From: Rhizodiscina lignyota
Taxonomy: Eukaryota; Ascomycota; Dothideomycetes; Aulographales; Rhizodiscinaceae
NCBI GenBank assembly: GCA_010015805.1
Contig: ML978132.1
Span: forward strand, 372,001-436,000
DNA length: 64,000 bases
Reading direction: 5' to 3'
The position numbers were made by a program, and so were the translations under genes. The notes under the pieces were generated by a model. It was not told the DNA's origin. It worked only from the letters and a program-made list of their open reading frames with translations, and made no database searches. Shown piece by piece: positions 44,950 through 55,327 of the stretch; within the stretch, counting starts at the first letter, position 1, and the number at the start of each line of letters is the position of its first letter.

Positions 44950-45581
44950 ATGACTCCCCTTGTCCATCTCTCTTCTCGAAGAATCGACATACCCGACATC
45001 TCTCATTGGAAATTGGCAGCTACTGAGAATTCTGGCGCTGCTCATTCCAGACAAATTACTTGTGCTCTCACCCCTTCCTCAACATCAACCCCTTCACCTC
45101 ATGCACTCTAATTCACTCAATGTCAAAATCGTCTCGTGGAAGGAAGGTTTTCTCTTTTTGGCATAGGCAACACAAGTAGATGGCATCCGAACCGACGTTA
45201 CATTCCCCTTCCTGATACTGCACGTACTGCGGAGTTGGCGTCAGGAATTGGGATTCGCTTGTTGCCTTGGTTAAACTCGATCGAACATGTTTTTTCCCTA
45301 CAGTCTTTGACGCTTCAGTCCGATGCTGTCAAAAGTACGTAGAGCGTTAGGTGGGCTAGCAATCGATGCATATCAAATGTACTTTCTCGTAGACTAAGTT
45401 TCTCACTCGCTCATTTGACCCAGACATTAGGACTGATCCTAACGGGAATTGCCAGGAGTACGAGGTCTCACATCGAGATTCGACAGTCTCGTAACATAGG
45501 ACGCTCTCACTCAATACGGTAAGATTTCATCTTAACTCCAGGCAAGAAGCGAAAGAATTTTGGATTACACGGATCTGCTTC
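44950..45581. other. convergent region of NAP1 and the EthD-like gene
   Basis: About 630 bases between two convergent stops; no gene seen. Confidence 0.5.
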
Positions 45582-46325
45582 TCAAAACTCCTTCCACAGC
45601 TTCCAATACCCTCTCTCAGCGTTCTTCCCCAACTTCGGAACAATGCTCAACCTCGCTGGCGTATTATTCGCCTCCTTGAACTCCTTCGTATCCCGGAAGC
45701 TATCATCCTCATACTCATGAATCGCAAGGAACTTTGGTGGCATCTCGCTCTTGCTAAACTCCTTCATGTTCGGCCCCTTCACATCCTGCAGCACCCACCG
45801 GGTGCTCCTCAACCAGCCCGGAACCCGGTGCATGTCGTCGAGGTGCTCGTCGTGATACCATGCGTCGAAGTCGTCATCCGTCATGTCTGAATGGGCGCCG
45901 GGCTCTAGGGCAATGGTCTGCAGCACCCGCTTCTTCTTGATTTCTACGGGGTCCTTCGCGCGCTGCGGATAGTCCTCCCTCGAACGGCGCTGGTACAGCT
46001 TGTACTCGCGCCGGTTCAGGTTCGGGCACTTGTTCAGCAGGTCGCGCTCGTACTGGCTCTGCTTCTTCCACAGCTCCATGTAGCCCTTGCTCTTGAGCAC
46101 GTATGGCGATGTGAGCTCATAGACCGCGAGCCAGCCCGGCGCTGGGGGATCTGAATTGCTGAGCTTGTACCGACGTGCGGAGAGAATGCCAGGGACGGTG
46201 GCGCGCTGGGGCGCGTGCTCGTTGTCATACCAGTTGTTGAATTCATCGGTCGAGACCTCTGGGCCGGGCTCGCCGAGGACGTAGAGCATGTATGTTGCGT
46301 CCTCGAAGGCTGGTGGTGGCGCCAT
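45582..46325 (-). CDS. tandem EthD-like (dimeric alpha-beta barrel) protein
   Basis: Single exon, 247 aa, ATG at 46325. The protein is an internal duplication. The first copy has YMLYVLGEPGPEVSTDEFNN, then WYDNEHAPQRATVPGILSARRY and WLAVYELTSPYV. The second repeats it as LEPGAHSDMTDDDFDAWYHD, HLDDMHRVPGWLRSTRWV and FLAIHEYEDDSF. The shared WYxxEH-x(6-9)-VPG pattern is the ferredoxin-like EthD/DUF1330-type fold, which often acts as a dimer; here the two halves could form an intramolecular dimer. Function and substrate are unknown. Such proteins in fungi often neighbour catabolic or secondary-metabolite genes, but none is seen here. Confidence 0.75.
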   Translation of the reverse strand: MAPPPAFEDATYMLYVLGEPGPEVSTDEFNNWYDNEHAPQRATVPGILSARRYKLSNSDPPAPGWLAVYELTSPYVLKSKGYMELWKKQSQYERDLLNKCPNLNRREYKLYQRRSREDYPQRAKDPVEIKKKRVLQTIALEPGAHSDMTDDDFDAWYHDEHLDDMHRVPGWLRSTRWVLQDVKGPNMKEFSKSEMPPKFLAIHEYEDDSFRDTKEFKEANNTPARLSIVPKLGKNAERGYWKLWKEF

Positions 46326-46900
46326 GATGGAGGGGAATGGAGAGATGACGTTAACTGCTTAAGTACTCCGTATAATAGCGATATCCAACAGTGAAGTCTG
46401 CTAGTTGAGTGAATACCCTTGCAAAGCTCTTTATAATTTATTTCCCCGGACCACGTGCTAAATGCCCTGAGGAAGAGGTGACCAGCATTACTTTTCCTTT
46501 TATAGATGTGTGGAGATGGACGCGGAGTATCACAATCCTTCCCCAGAGAACTTTCCCCTCGGCTGGTGTCTTTTGATTCTCCGCGCCCTTTCTGACCATC
46601 TAGCAGCATTACTAAACGTCATACAGACATCTCCATTAATTAAATACCCTTCTTCCACGGATTTACAGCATTACTTTCACCTTCAGCGGTGAAGATGTGC
46701 CTAGTCCGATGGTTGACGTAGTAAGGAGTCGAAAGACGTATTTACCGTAACTGGCACATTAACTTGGATGAGTTCTCCTGCTGAGTTTTGACTCGCCCTG
46801 ATGAAATAGCTCACCAGTACCTCTATCTAGAGCGACTGAACAGGGTCGCATACCGGATCGAGCCAAATTATACTCCTTACGAGGCGAGGCTGAGTCTAGC
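46326..46900. other. promoter of the EthD-like gene
   Basis: About 570 bases with no gene seen; a short frame ends here that may belong to the NLR-type remnant downstream. Confidence 0.4.
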
Positions 46901-48006
46901 GCCTCGCATTCCCGCCACGCCGGGCACAATTGAAAATTGTGGCAAATCCTCTAGCAAAACTCGAAGACCTCGTCATCTGAAAGCCTCCAACAATGTCTTC
47001 AACCCAAATCTCCATTCACAAACTGTTCGACTGCTTTCCATCATTTGGCTTGAGATGTCGGTCGTCCATCATTGCCCAGAGTCAGCGTTCCAACGCGCCC
47101 TCGATGATTTCAAAGGCGATCAGGCAATAGCTTCATCAGAAGGATTGGAGTTCACGAGGTTTGATTAACTCATTACTCTCATCAGCGTTCTCCAAAGGCA
47201 ATATATGAGCAAGCGCGGAAGTAACTCGCAAAAGTTTTCTCGGTTGATACCCTTTCTCAGTCTCATGAAACATTACGCCAAATAAAAAATTTGGTCAAAC
47301 GTCGTATGTCATATCATTTGTCTGGGTATGATGCAATAGGAACTCCTGTACTTCAAGGTGAATTCTGCTCACGGCATCAGGGAGCAATGAAGTGGCTTTT
47401 GATGGTAGGATATTGCCACATAAATCGAGGTGATGCAGAGTTAAGTTACGTTAGAGGCTGTCGGCAGTATGGAAGCCACATCCAATTCGATTATAGATGC
47501 CTATGATCAGATGGGTCAACAATTATCACCATTTGATCAGCATAAGCAACTCTTCAAAGATCGCACGCACATGTTGAATGTCCTTGCGGAGATTTACAGA
47601 AACATTCTTGACTTTTCTAGAGAAGCCATTCGATATGTTCAAAGAACTAGAAGTGAGTATCTCGTCTTCGACCAAACGCAAGCAGAAATTCATACGTATT
47701 TCAGCATGGAAGGCTCTATTTTCAATCAACTGGAAAGCTTTTCAATCGTCCAAATTCCTCAGAATTTTTGAGAACCTCCATCAGCAGACGACTCAGATAG
47801 AAGATCAAGCAAGTTTGATTCGGTACGAACGAATCAAGGAACTTCGTCAACCACCAGAAGCCAGTTCGGAGGGGATAAAAGAATATGAAGTCCTTCGCGA
47901 TCAGCTTTCCGCACCGAGCCAGAACCCGAGCAGGGAAAGCATTCCGCTGTACGGAGAAATAATCCGACCTCTTGGAGATGGTTCTGGGGCTAATTTAGCG
48001 AGCTGA
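46788..48006 (+). pseudogene. DUF7708-like N-terminal region of a fungal NLR/STAND gene, truncated
   Basis: Three coding-like pieces point to one eroded gene. The first ends in ESAFQRALDDFKGDQ (frame stops at 47168). The next recognisable block is SIIDAYDQMGQQLSPFDQHK and then LAEIYRNILDFSREAIRYVQ, ending at 47652. A good intron, 47653-47704 (GTGAGT...CAG), joins it to WKALFSINWKAFQSSKFLRI and the run to the stop at 48006. These blocks match the helical DUF7708 domain that precedes NACHT or NB-ARC ATPase domains in fungal NLR-like proteins. There is no ATPase or repeat domain downstream, and the segment between 47168 and 47469 does not read through cleanly. I therefore call it a truncated relic, although a short functional DUF7708-only gene is possible. 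Confidence 0.55.
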
Positions 48007-48619
48007 AAATTGAGTCGTAAAATCGAATCGAAGTCACAGTGGAGAGTCTAAAAGGCCTGACCAAAGACCTCGCTAAGCACCTACATTTCTAGACTCTGGA
48101 TCTGATTTCACGACTTCGAATCTTAAGTAGTATATCGAGGCAAAGTTTCCGTAAACTAGAAACCCAAATACTATATAAGCCCCGCGGCTTCGTCAGTACT
48201 GCTTAATTTCTGGATATAACGCTTAAAGCTACGATGAGGTACCCCTGAGCCAACCATTCGAGAACTAATTTCTCAGTCGTCAGATAGTGCAACTATTGTT
48301 GGAGAGCAGTGAATGAAGTAGGCGTTCATTGCCGTGTCTGAAATGAGCTTAAGTGCAGACTGTATCTAACTATCTATAGGTTTATGCTCAAATCATGAAC
48401 GGAAACGGACCATAATAAGCTTATTTTATATCATACACAGGCAGATCTGTGCAGTATCTAGCCTGCTAATTACTCGTTCCTATGCTCTTTCGCTCTCCCC
48501 CGCTACTCTTCGAGATGTCGCTGATCGGTTAGACATCGTTTGTAAAATTGCAATATTTTAGAGTCTCGCTTGTCAGAGGGAGATTTCCTTAGAGTCCCAT
48601 CAGCTCTTTCGACCTATCC
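48007..48619. other. AT-richer intergenic region
   Basis: About 610 bases, noticeably more AT-rich than the neighbouring genes, with no gene seen. Together with the eroded gene to its left it may mark a locally decaying stretch. Confidence 0.45.
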
Positions 48620-49684
48620 TTAGGCTCCATCCCAGACCTTACTCGGCTTTTCAAAGAGATAATGGGACACACCCCAAGTATCTCCTCCATCGTACGCGAA
48701 CAACTCTGCACACGCCATGTAAAAAATCTGCCACCTGTTCCACCAGATACTCGCATTCTCCTTGCCGTAAGTCTCTTCCAAATGGGGCAAAATCGCCTGC
48801 TTGCTTCGCACCATCTTCGCCAACCAGTCCTCACATGTTTTGGCATAGTGCTTGCCATTTACCCACCACTGCTCTTTCACCTGCAAGTCCTTCTGGAAGT
48901 ATAGTAGCAGGTCGGCTGACAACATCGTGCCGCCCGTAAAGAAGTGCTCCGTCATCCAGCCGTCCTCGAAATCGTATGGGGTACCACGATGGTTGAAAAT
49001 ATGCACGAACAGTTTGCCGCCTGGCTTAAGAGCGCGAGAAACCTTCGCCAGGAGCAACTCGTAGTTCTTCATGTGCTCAAACAGTTCAATGCTGATGACT
49101 CGATCGAACTTCTGCGGTTCAAACTCGTAGTCGACCACATCACCGGTGATGACTGTGAGATTCTTCAAACCTTCGGACGCTGCGACGGAATCGATGTACT
49201 CTTTTTGCGTCTTTGAGTTTGAGAATGCTGTGATATTTGAATTTGGAAGTCGTTCAGCGAAAAAGAGTGCGCCGGAGCCCCAACCACAGCCCAGATCAAG
49301 AATCCTTTGCCCATCTTTTAGCTGTGCCTTCTCGACGTACGTCTCCAGCATCTTGACCTCTGCTTCTTCGAGTGTCTCGCGCCCTGTAGGATACAGACAA
49401 GAAGAGTACTTCATCCGTGGACCGAGCATTTCAACCAGCACTCCAGTGCCAACCTCATAATGCTGCTCGTTTGCTTTCTTTGTCTCTATGGCGATTGGCC
49501 GGGAACGCAACGCCTCGACATACTTCATCTTGGTTCGCAAGCCATCTTCAAGGGACGTTGAGGCTATTTGTCGGAGCCTCTGTCCTAATTGTTGACGAAT
49601 ACCGACACGGATGATCGAATGTGGAAGGTAGCCAGCATCAAGGATACCATTAAGGTATTCCCCACTGAATATCCATTCTGTCAT
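48620..49684 (-). CDS. cyclopropane-fatty-acyl-phospholipid synthase-like SAM methyltransferase
   Basis: Single exon, 354 aa from the ATG at 49684; the longer frame begins with TTG. The SAM-binding motif I is ILDLGCGWGSGALFFAERLP at about residues 125-145, followed by ITAFSNSKTQKEYI. Later blocks VISIELFEHMKNYELLLAKV, GGKLFVHIFNHRGTPYDFED and WMTEHFFTGGTMLS match the CFA synthase/coclaurine N-methyltransferase group. The N-terminal extension (FSGEYLNGILDAGYLPHSII) is the usual one for this clade. Products may be methylated lipids or small amines; fungal members are mostly uncharacterised. An upstream small exon is possible. Confidence 0.85.
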   Translation of the reverse strand: MTEWIFSGEYLNGILDAGYLPHSIIRVGIRQQLGQRLRQIASTSLEDGLRTKMKYVEALRSRPIAIETKKANEQHYEVGTGVLVEMLGPRMKYSSCLYPTGRETLEEAEVKMLETYVEKAQLKDGQRILDLGCGWGSGALFFAERLPNSNITAFSNSKTQKEYIDSVAASEGLKNLTVITGDVVDYEFEPQKFDRVISIELFEHMKNYELLLAKVSRALKPGGKLFVHIFNHRGTPYDFEDGWMTEHFFTGGTMLSADLLLYFQKDLQVKEQWWVNGKHYAKTCEDWLAKMVRSKQAILPHLEETYGKENASIWWNRWQIFYMACAELFAYDGGDTWGVSHYLFEKPSKVWDGA

Positions 49685-50298
49685 GGTTCTTGAGAAGTAA
49701 CGAAACCCGAAAGATGTACCGTGAAGCAGGCTCAGGATTTGTTGACGAACGGACAAATGAAGGACGGTCGGGAGAATTGAAATTCACAATCCACTACCTA
49801 AATTTTGCTTGAACCTTGTGTGTATGTAAGACACAGGGATAGGAAGTGGAGAAGTTCACAAGACTGTATGAAGCGACAGATGTTGAAAATGAGAGAAGTA
49901 ATCAAAAGGGAGCAGGTCAGTCTGAAACCAAAAGCGCCACGAAAGTGTTGACGTCAACCATTTCTGCAACACTTCCGTCGAGCTTGCAGTTTCACAATAA
50001 TTGCGACTCATGAGATGCATTTTGCTCTCAGATTGCTTGGGCATCTCATGCTCTGAAATTGCGATTAGATATTCAACCGTCTTATGGATAAGTATGCGGA
50101 GTTTGACGATCAAGGCTGGATGCCGGTATTCCGTGATGACTACCTGCGATAGCCGCATCTCACCCACCCCACGCCCTCGGCGAAGTTCCTGATATATCAT
50201 CTTGCTGAGGAACTTCGTTTTTTGCTTCCGCGGAATATCCTTTATAAATTGGACAATTTCAAGCTTCATCTCAATCCTTACAACTCACAATCGACACA
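49685..50298. other. divergent region between the methyltransferase and the RidA gene
   Basis: About 610 bases. A 137-codon ATG frame on the minus strand (50269-49856) starts only 30 bases from the RidA start. It has a basic/aliphatic composition (MKLEIVQFIKDIPRKQKTKF) but no recognised domain, so I do not call it a gene with confidence. Confidence 0.35.
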
Positions 50299-50885
50299 AT
50301 GGCTCCCACAAAAGAGGTCGTTGAAACGGATAAAGTTACACTCCCCCTTAACCCCTCGCCCTTTTGCCTCGCAGTGAAATGCAATGGCATGGTGTACTGC
50401 TCCGGCAGCGTTGGGATCGATCCGAAGACGAACAAGCTAGTCGATGGCGATATTAAGGAGAGGACTGTAAGATTCATCTTCCGCTTCCATGAGAAATCTT
50501 CGATTCAAGCCTGCCATTCGATATCACATCTTCTTGAATGGACTGAACACTGACATATTTTTCAGCGAGCGACTCTAAACAACCTCAAGAACGTCCTCGA
50601 GGCCGCTGGCAGTTCGCTGAACAACATTGTCAAAATGAACATCTACCTCACGGACATGAAGAACTTTGCGCCAATGAACCAGGCCTACCTCGAGTACTTC
50701 CCCGACTACAAGCCGGTATGTCCAGTCCTCCTTGACTCTTGCTTAGTATTGAAATGCTTGCGTGGCGAGGGTTTCCAGAGCTGTGGGGTCATGCTAACAT
50801 GAATTCTCAGGCGCGAACCTGCGTTGCTGTATATCAGCTACCGCTTAATGCGGATGTTGAGATGGAATGTACTGCGCACCAGTAG
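50299..50885 (+). CDS. MMF1: RidA/YjgF/UK114 family imine deaminase (Mmf1/Hmf1-like)
   Basis: Exons 50299-50466, 50566-50715 and 50811-50885, 130 aa. The joined protein has the RidA signatures FCLAVKCNGMVYCSGSVGID, TLNNLKNVLEAAGSSLNNIV, KMNIYLTDMKNFAPMNQAY and the catalytic Arg in ARTCVAVYQLPLNADVEMEC. Family members form trimers and hydrolyse reactive 2-aminoacrylate and related imines, protecting PLP enzymes; yeast Mmf1 is mitochondrial and Hmf1 cytosolic. No clear mitochondrial presequence is seen, so the cytosolic type is likelier. Introns are 99 and 95 nt, longer than most in this window. The symbol is by family only. Confidence 0.93.
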
Positions 50886-51393
50886 GTAGGCACCTTCACT
50901 TTGCGTTCACAGCAACGGGAAGGCCATACTGAAAGTGTTGGTAGGGGTGATGGTCCCGCGAGCAAAATCTGAGCGTTGGAAGGTCCCCCGGGCTCGCTAG
51001 TAGGAGAGCCAGAGATAGGCTAAATGGTTCCCGTATCAGCTAGAGGAGAGCAAGATATAGAAAGAAAAATGTATGACATTGACGCAGATGTACCATTTCG
51101 AGTCATTCCGGACCTGTTCGCTCTCAAATTTGGACAATCCGCGCCAGCGATGCTGCATCCGTATTTCATAAGCACCGTGGTATTCGCTACGAAGGATAAA
51201 TGAAGTGAAGTATGTACAAGCCAAGGTTCATCATCCTAGTAGTGACCTGGAACCATCTAAACGAATGCCCCGACAACATCCTCCGTCGGGTTTGCTATTT
51301 ACAGATTTGCTGTCCCAGCGCCGCGCTATGGGGACACTAATGCGCTCCATTAGAGTCTCCGCCTCCGGCCGATATTGTACCGGATCGTACAGT
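50886..51393. other. convergent region of the RidA gene and the hexose transporter
   Basis: About 510 bases between two convergent stops; no gene seen. Confidence 0.5.
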
Positions 51394-53287
51394 CTAGACC
51401 TGCTGATACTTCTCCATATCCGGAGCGACCTGCTCCTCGTGGCCCACACTCCTCTTGCGCTCCTGCATATCTGCATAATCCGCAAGCGACATCTTGCGGC
51501 CCGCATCGCCCGACTGCTCCACCTCTGTAAACCGCAAGGCAGGGCGGAAGCTGTTAGACTGCCATGCCTTGCCGACAATCTCGTACAGCTCGTCCACTTG
51601 CTCGAGTGTGAGGCCCTTCGTCTCGTAGATCATAAACCACACGAACCCAATACATACGAAGCAAAAACTACCCCATACGAAAAACACTTTACTCTGAAGA
51701 TTTGCGTTGCCAGGGCCGGAGTTGACCATATATGGTGTAGCGTAGGCAATGGCCCAATTGAGCAGCCAGTTGGAGGCGGTGGTCATCGACAGACACTTCG
51801 CGCGCACCTTGAGCGGGTAGAGCTCGCCGGTGACGACCCATGCGCATGGACCCCATGAAGAGGCGAAGAAGAAGATGTAGATACACACGAATGCGATGGC
51901 TGCCTGCTGGGAAGCGTGCTGTGGGGAGCCGTGTTGTTCTGCAGCCGTGCCGACGGAACCAACAATGAATTGGCAAATGCACATGCCGATGGCTCCCATG
52001 AGGAGGAGGTTGCGACGACCGAGAGTCTCGACCATGTACAGACCCTGTGGAGGAGATGTTAGCTTTTCGCACTTAATGTGATGGTGGCAGCTTTAGACAC
52101 ATACAGGGAAGGTAGATCCGACGTTCACAGCGTTGGTGATGCACTGAATGGTGAAGGGGTTCTGGAAGCCAGCGCGCAAGAAGTATTGTGTGCCATAGTA
52201 GAAGATGAAGTTGACGCCGGTGAGCTGCTGCAGAGCTTGAAGACAGCATCCTGTGATGAGCCTCTTGCGAACGGTGCCTTTGAAGCAATCGAGATAGGTG
52301 GCCTTGCCGAGACTCATCTCATATCGATGGTTTGCCTCGATTTCTGCAAGCTCCTCGAGAATCCCCGGGTGGTCTGGTGGTACGCGACGGAGCTTGCTGA
52401 GAGCCTTCGCGGCCTTATCATGATTATCTCTCTTGATCAGATAGCGAGGTGTCTCGGGCAGAATAATTAGACTGGACAAGTTAATAGGTATTTCCTCGAA
52501 TTAGTTTCAGAGAATTTACCCCGACACTAGAATGATAGACCAAGCAAACTGAATTGCGATGGGAATGCGATATGCACCAGTGTCCTGTCTGTCCTTCGTG
52601 CCGTTGTTTACAATTGACGCAAGGAAGAGACCAATGGTGATCGCAAGCTGGTATGCTCCAACGATGGTGCCGCGGATCCACTTCGGTGCGGTTTCTGATT
52701 GATAGAGTGGAACTGCGTTTGGTCAGTACGCAAGGAGACTTCCGGAAATCGCTCGACTCACTTTGCGCAGATACGAGACCAACACCAAGGCCGGCAAAGA
52801 AACGTCCAGCAATAAAAATTGGTCGATCAGTCGCTGCAGTCTGAAGAATGACACCAAGATTGAAAACGATGCCAGCACCAACCATGAGACCTAAACGACG
52901 GCCAATCCAGTCCGACAGCGGAGCAGCAAAGAGAGCGCCGAAGAATGTGCCTTTGGTTACATTAGAATCCCCTTGGCCTAGACACCCTGGGAAGCGGTTG
53001 TCGTACCTGCAGACAAAATGGACACAATGAGAGAGTCTTGGCTCGCAGTAAGAGCCGCCCCATCATCGGTAAAGAGTTTAAGCCAGTATGGCATAGCAAG
53101 GATGCCAGAGATGGTTCCGGTATCATAGCCAAAGAGCACACCACCAAAGGCGACGAACAATCCAATAGCAATGGCGGGCCTAGCAAAATCGTCAGCCCAA
53201 CTCACACATGAGAACTAGCAAAGCTATGTCATACCATGACTTGCCCGTCTCGCCTTCGGGCTTCTTCAGCGTGAAATTGTAAGGCAT
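51394..53287 (-). CDS. hexose transporter, MFS sugar-porter family
   Basis: Six exons: 53287-53235, 53179-53007, 52950-52762, 52712-52520, 52471-52105 and 52044-51394, 541 aa. All six introns-plus-exon joins keep frame through sugar-porter signatures: GGVLFGYDTGTISGI (helix 1), SDWIGRRLGLM, PETPRYLIKRDNHDKAAKAL, LQQLTGVNFIFYYGTQYF, WVVTGELYPLKVRAKC and YETKGLTLEQVDELYE. Twelve membrane helices are expected. Fungal members transport glucose and related hexoses at the plasma membrane. The C-terminal cytoplasmic tail (about 50 residues) is Arg/Glu-rich. The five introns are 48-60 nt. Its upstream region carries a repeated 14-mer (see findings). Confidence 0.95.
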
Positions 53288-55327
53288 GATGTCGGATGTC
53301 TAGTTGAATCCGAATGTGTAAAAGGACGCGATCAGCACGAGAGACTCTCACAACGTTGTGGTAAGCCCGAGCCGTAGAGCTGGCTGCGATGATTCCCAGC
53401 GCAAAGGTGCCGCCCACCAACTTTATACCTCACAATGATCATCACATTGCACAACAGCTCAAGGTTGTATGGTCCCCCAAACCCCGACCCCGGACTCGGG
53501 TCCCAGTAATTCCCCCTCCACAATTGTTGATCCAATGCCAGGAACTGATAGAAGCCATATGATGTAGACTAGCGTCTTAACAGCAGTCCGCTTGAGAGGG
53601 TGTCTAAGCATGCTACAGCAGGGACCGCGTAGAAAAGCCATATGAGGGACTAGGGTTTCCCCAGACGTTGATCTGTCGCCGTCCCGTGTTGCAGTCCGCC
53701 GGGGCCAATCATGATGCCTTACTACGCTGGACACGGAAAGTTGTGAAGCCACTACGTAGAGGCAAACGATCGAGAATCGAGTTAGAAAAGACGGCTGCGC
53801 TGGCCCTAAGATGCACCAATGTCGGCATGCATGCCTCACCCAAGACGCAAATGCCCTGAGAGATAATGACGCACTTCCGCGCGGGGAAGCCAACGCTTGG
53901 AGGCTTGACAATGACAAAATATGCTTGACAGGAATCGCGAGTAATGCCCATAAGATACGGAGAACAGCCAAGAGAAATTACGCAGACCAAGCGGAGCAGC
54001 TATGACGGGAATGTCCGTACGGAATCTCCAAGTTGAAACATGCCCTACCTGTCAAAGCAAGCAGGTAAGACAAACACCATGGAGCGAGCGCATGCCGCAA
54101 AACGAGCCCATTCTCTCTGTTAGCCCTACAGCAATAGTTCACTCAACAAGGAGCACGGGGCAGCCCGCATAAATGTGGGTTGATGGAGGCGTAGGAGACG
54201 AGGAATGCGCGAACTTGAGTGTGAGCGCTGTATGATGGATGCCGTGGCCTTGTTCGGGCTTCCCCAGACGTTGGATTTCCCCCGACAGCCCTGTTCGAGC
54301 GCTAGCTCGGATGAAAATGCGCGCTTGCTCTTCCGATCGAACGGGTCCTCCGCCGGCGGAAATGCTAATTCGCCCTCCCCGCCGATGCTTGTCTCATTGT
54401 GTGCAAGGACGGCTGGTCGACTTGCAAGTCGGTCCGATGCATGGTAAAGTGGAGGAGCTTCGGCAACTGTTCTGGAAGCATTCGAAATGAAGCCATAGAT
54501 GCTGTTGAGGCGAACTCTGAAGCCACATTCAGCTTGTCGGACCGTGGACGTTAGGTTGAAAGCCCCCTATCTACAAAAGCCACGAAGCCTCCCGGGCCGA
54601 CTTCTGGCGAACAGCGTCAGGTCTCTTGTCCACCGCCACCTCCACTTCTTCAAGCCCTTCCGGCCCTCCTGGAACCGTCGGCCTGCCGTCTCACTTCCTC
54701 TTGGAAAGCGCACTCTTCTTTGACTGGCTAGATTTGAGAAAGGCTGCATACACCCAATACGCAATGGCAAATGCAGTACTGCGTCACGAGACTTCAACGG
54801 AATCAAGATCTGCTGCTCACGCAAGATCCATGCCCAATTGCTAAGTAGTCGGTACGACTGCCTGCACCGAGAAGCAGGCAGCGGATCAGAAACCTGCCGT
54901 GCGATGCATTCCCGGTCCCTTAAGCTTTCTAACTCAATGCGACCAGACGGCCCTCGCTGCCGAATCACGATGAGGATAGGATGAATGAGATTGCCGAAAA
55001 GGACGAAAACTTCCACATTAATTGTTTCAGTCGTCGCAGTGTCGCAGTCAGTGCATGTAGGGAGCAGTTAAGGCTCTCAAGGGATCAATAGGCACTCTGC
55101 TACTCACCTGTTCAGATGAGTCCAATCATTTGGCTAGCTTGATCCCCAAGTCTGCCGAAGGTCCCTCCAAAAGAGTATCGGGGTTTGATCTGATCACAAA
55201 AACCAGCCCAAGTTGTTGGAGCATGGGGAAGAATCGTTTTGTAATGAACAATTATTTCAATTTATGAGCCCAAGGCAACCTTGCCGAAGTTGTGAATTAG
55301 ATGCCTGAGACTTTGATCGAGCTTGCG
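53288..55327. other. 2-kb gene-free region upstream of the hexose transporter
   Basis: The left part should be the hexose-transporter promoter and the right end the NOP2 3' UTR. Open frames up to 170 codons lack domains and ATG/splice support. The 14-mer TTCCCCAGACGTTG occurs twice, at 53657-53670 and 54260-54273. Nothing else recognised. Confidence 0.5.

Noticed and set aside
49856-50269. 137-codon minus-strand frame beside the RidA gene
   Set aside because: It has an ATG but no recognisable domain and starts only 30 bases from the RidA start, so it probably lies in the promoter and leader; kept only as a note in the intergenic entry.
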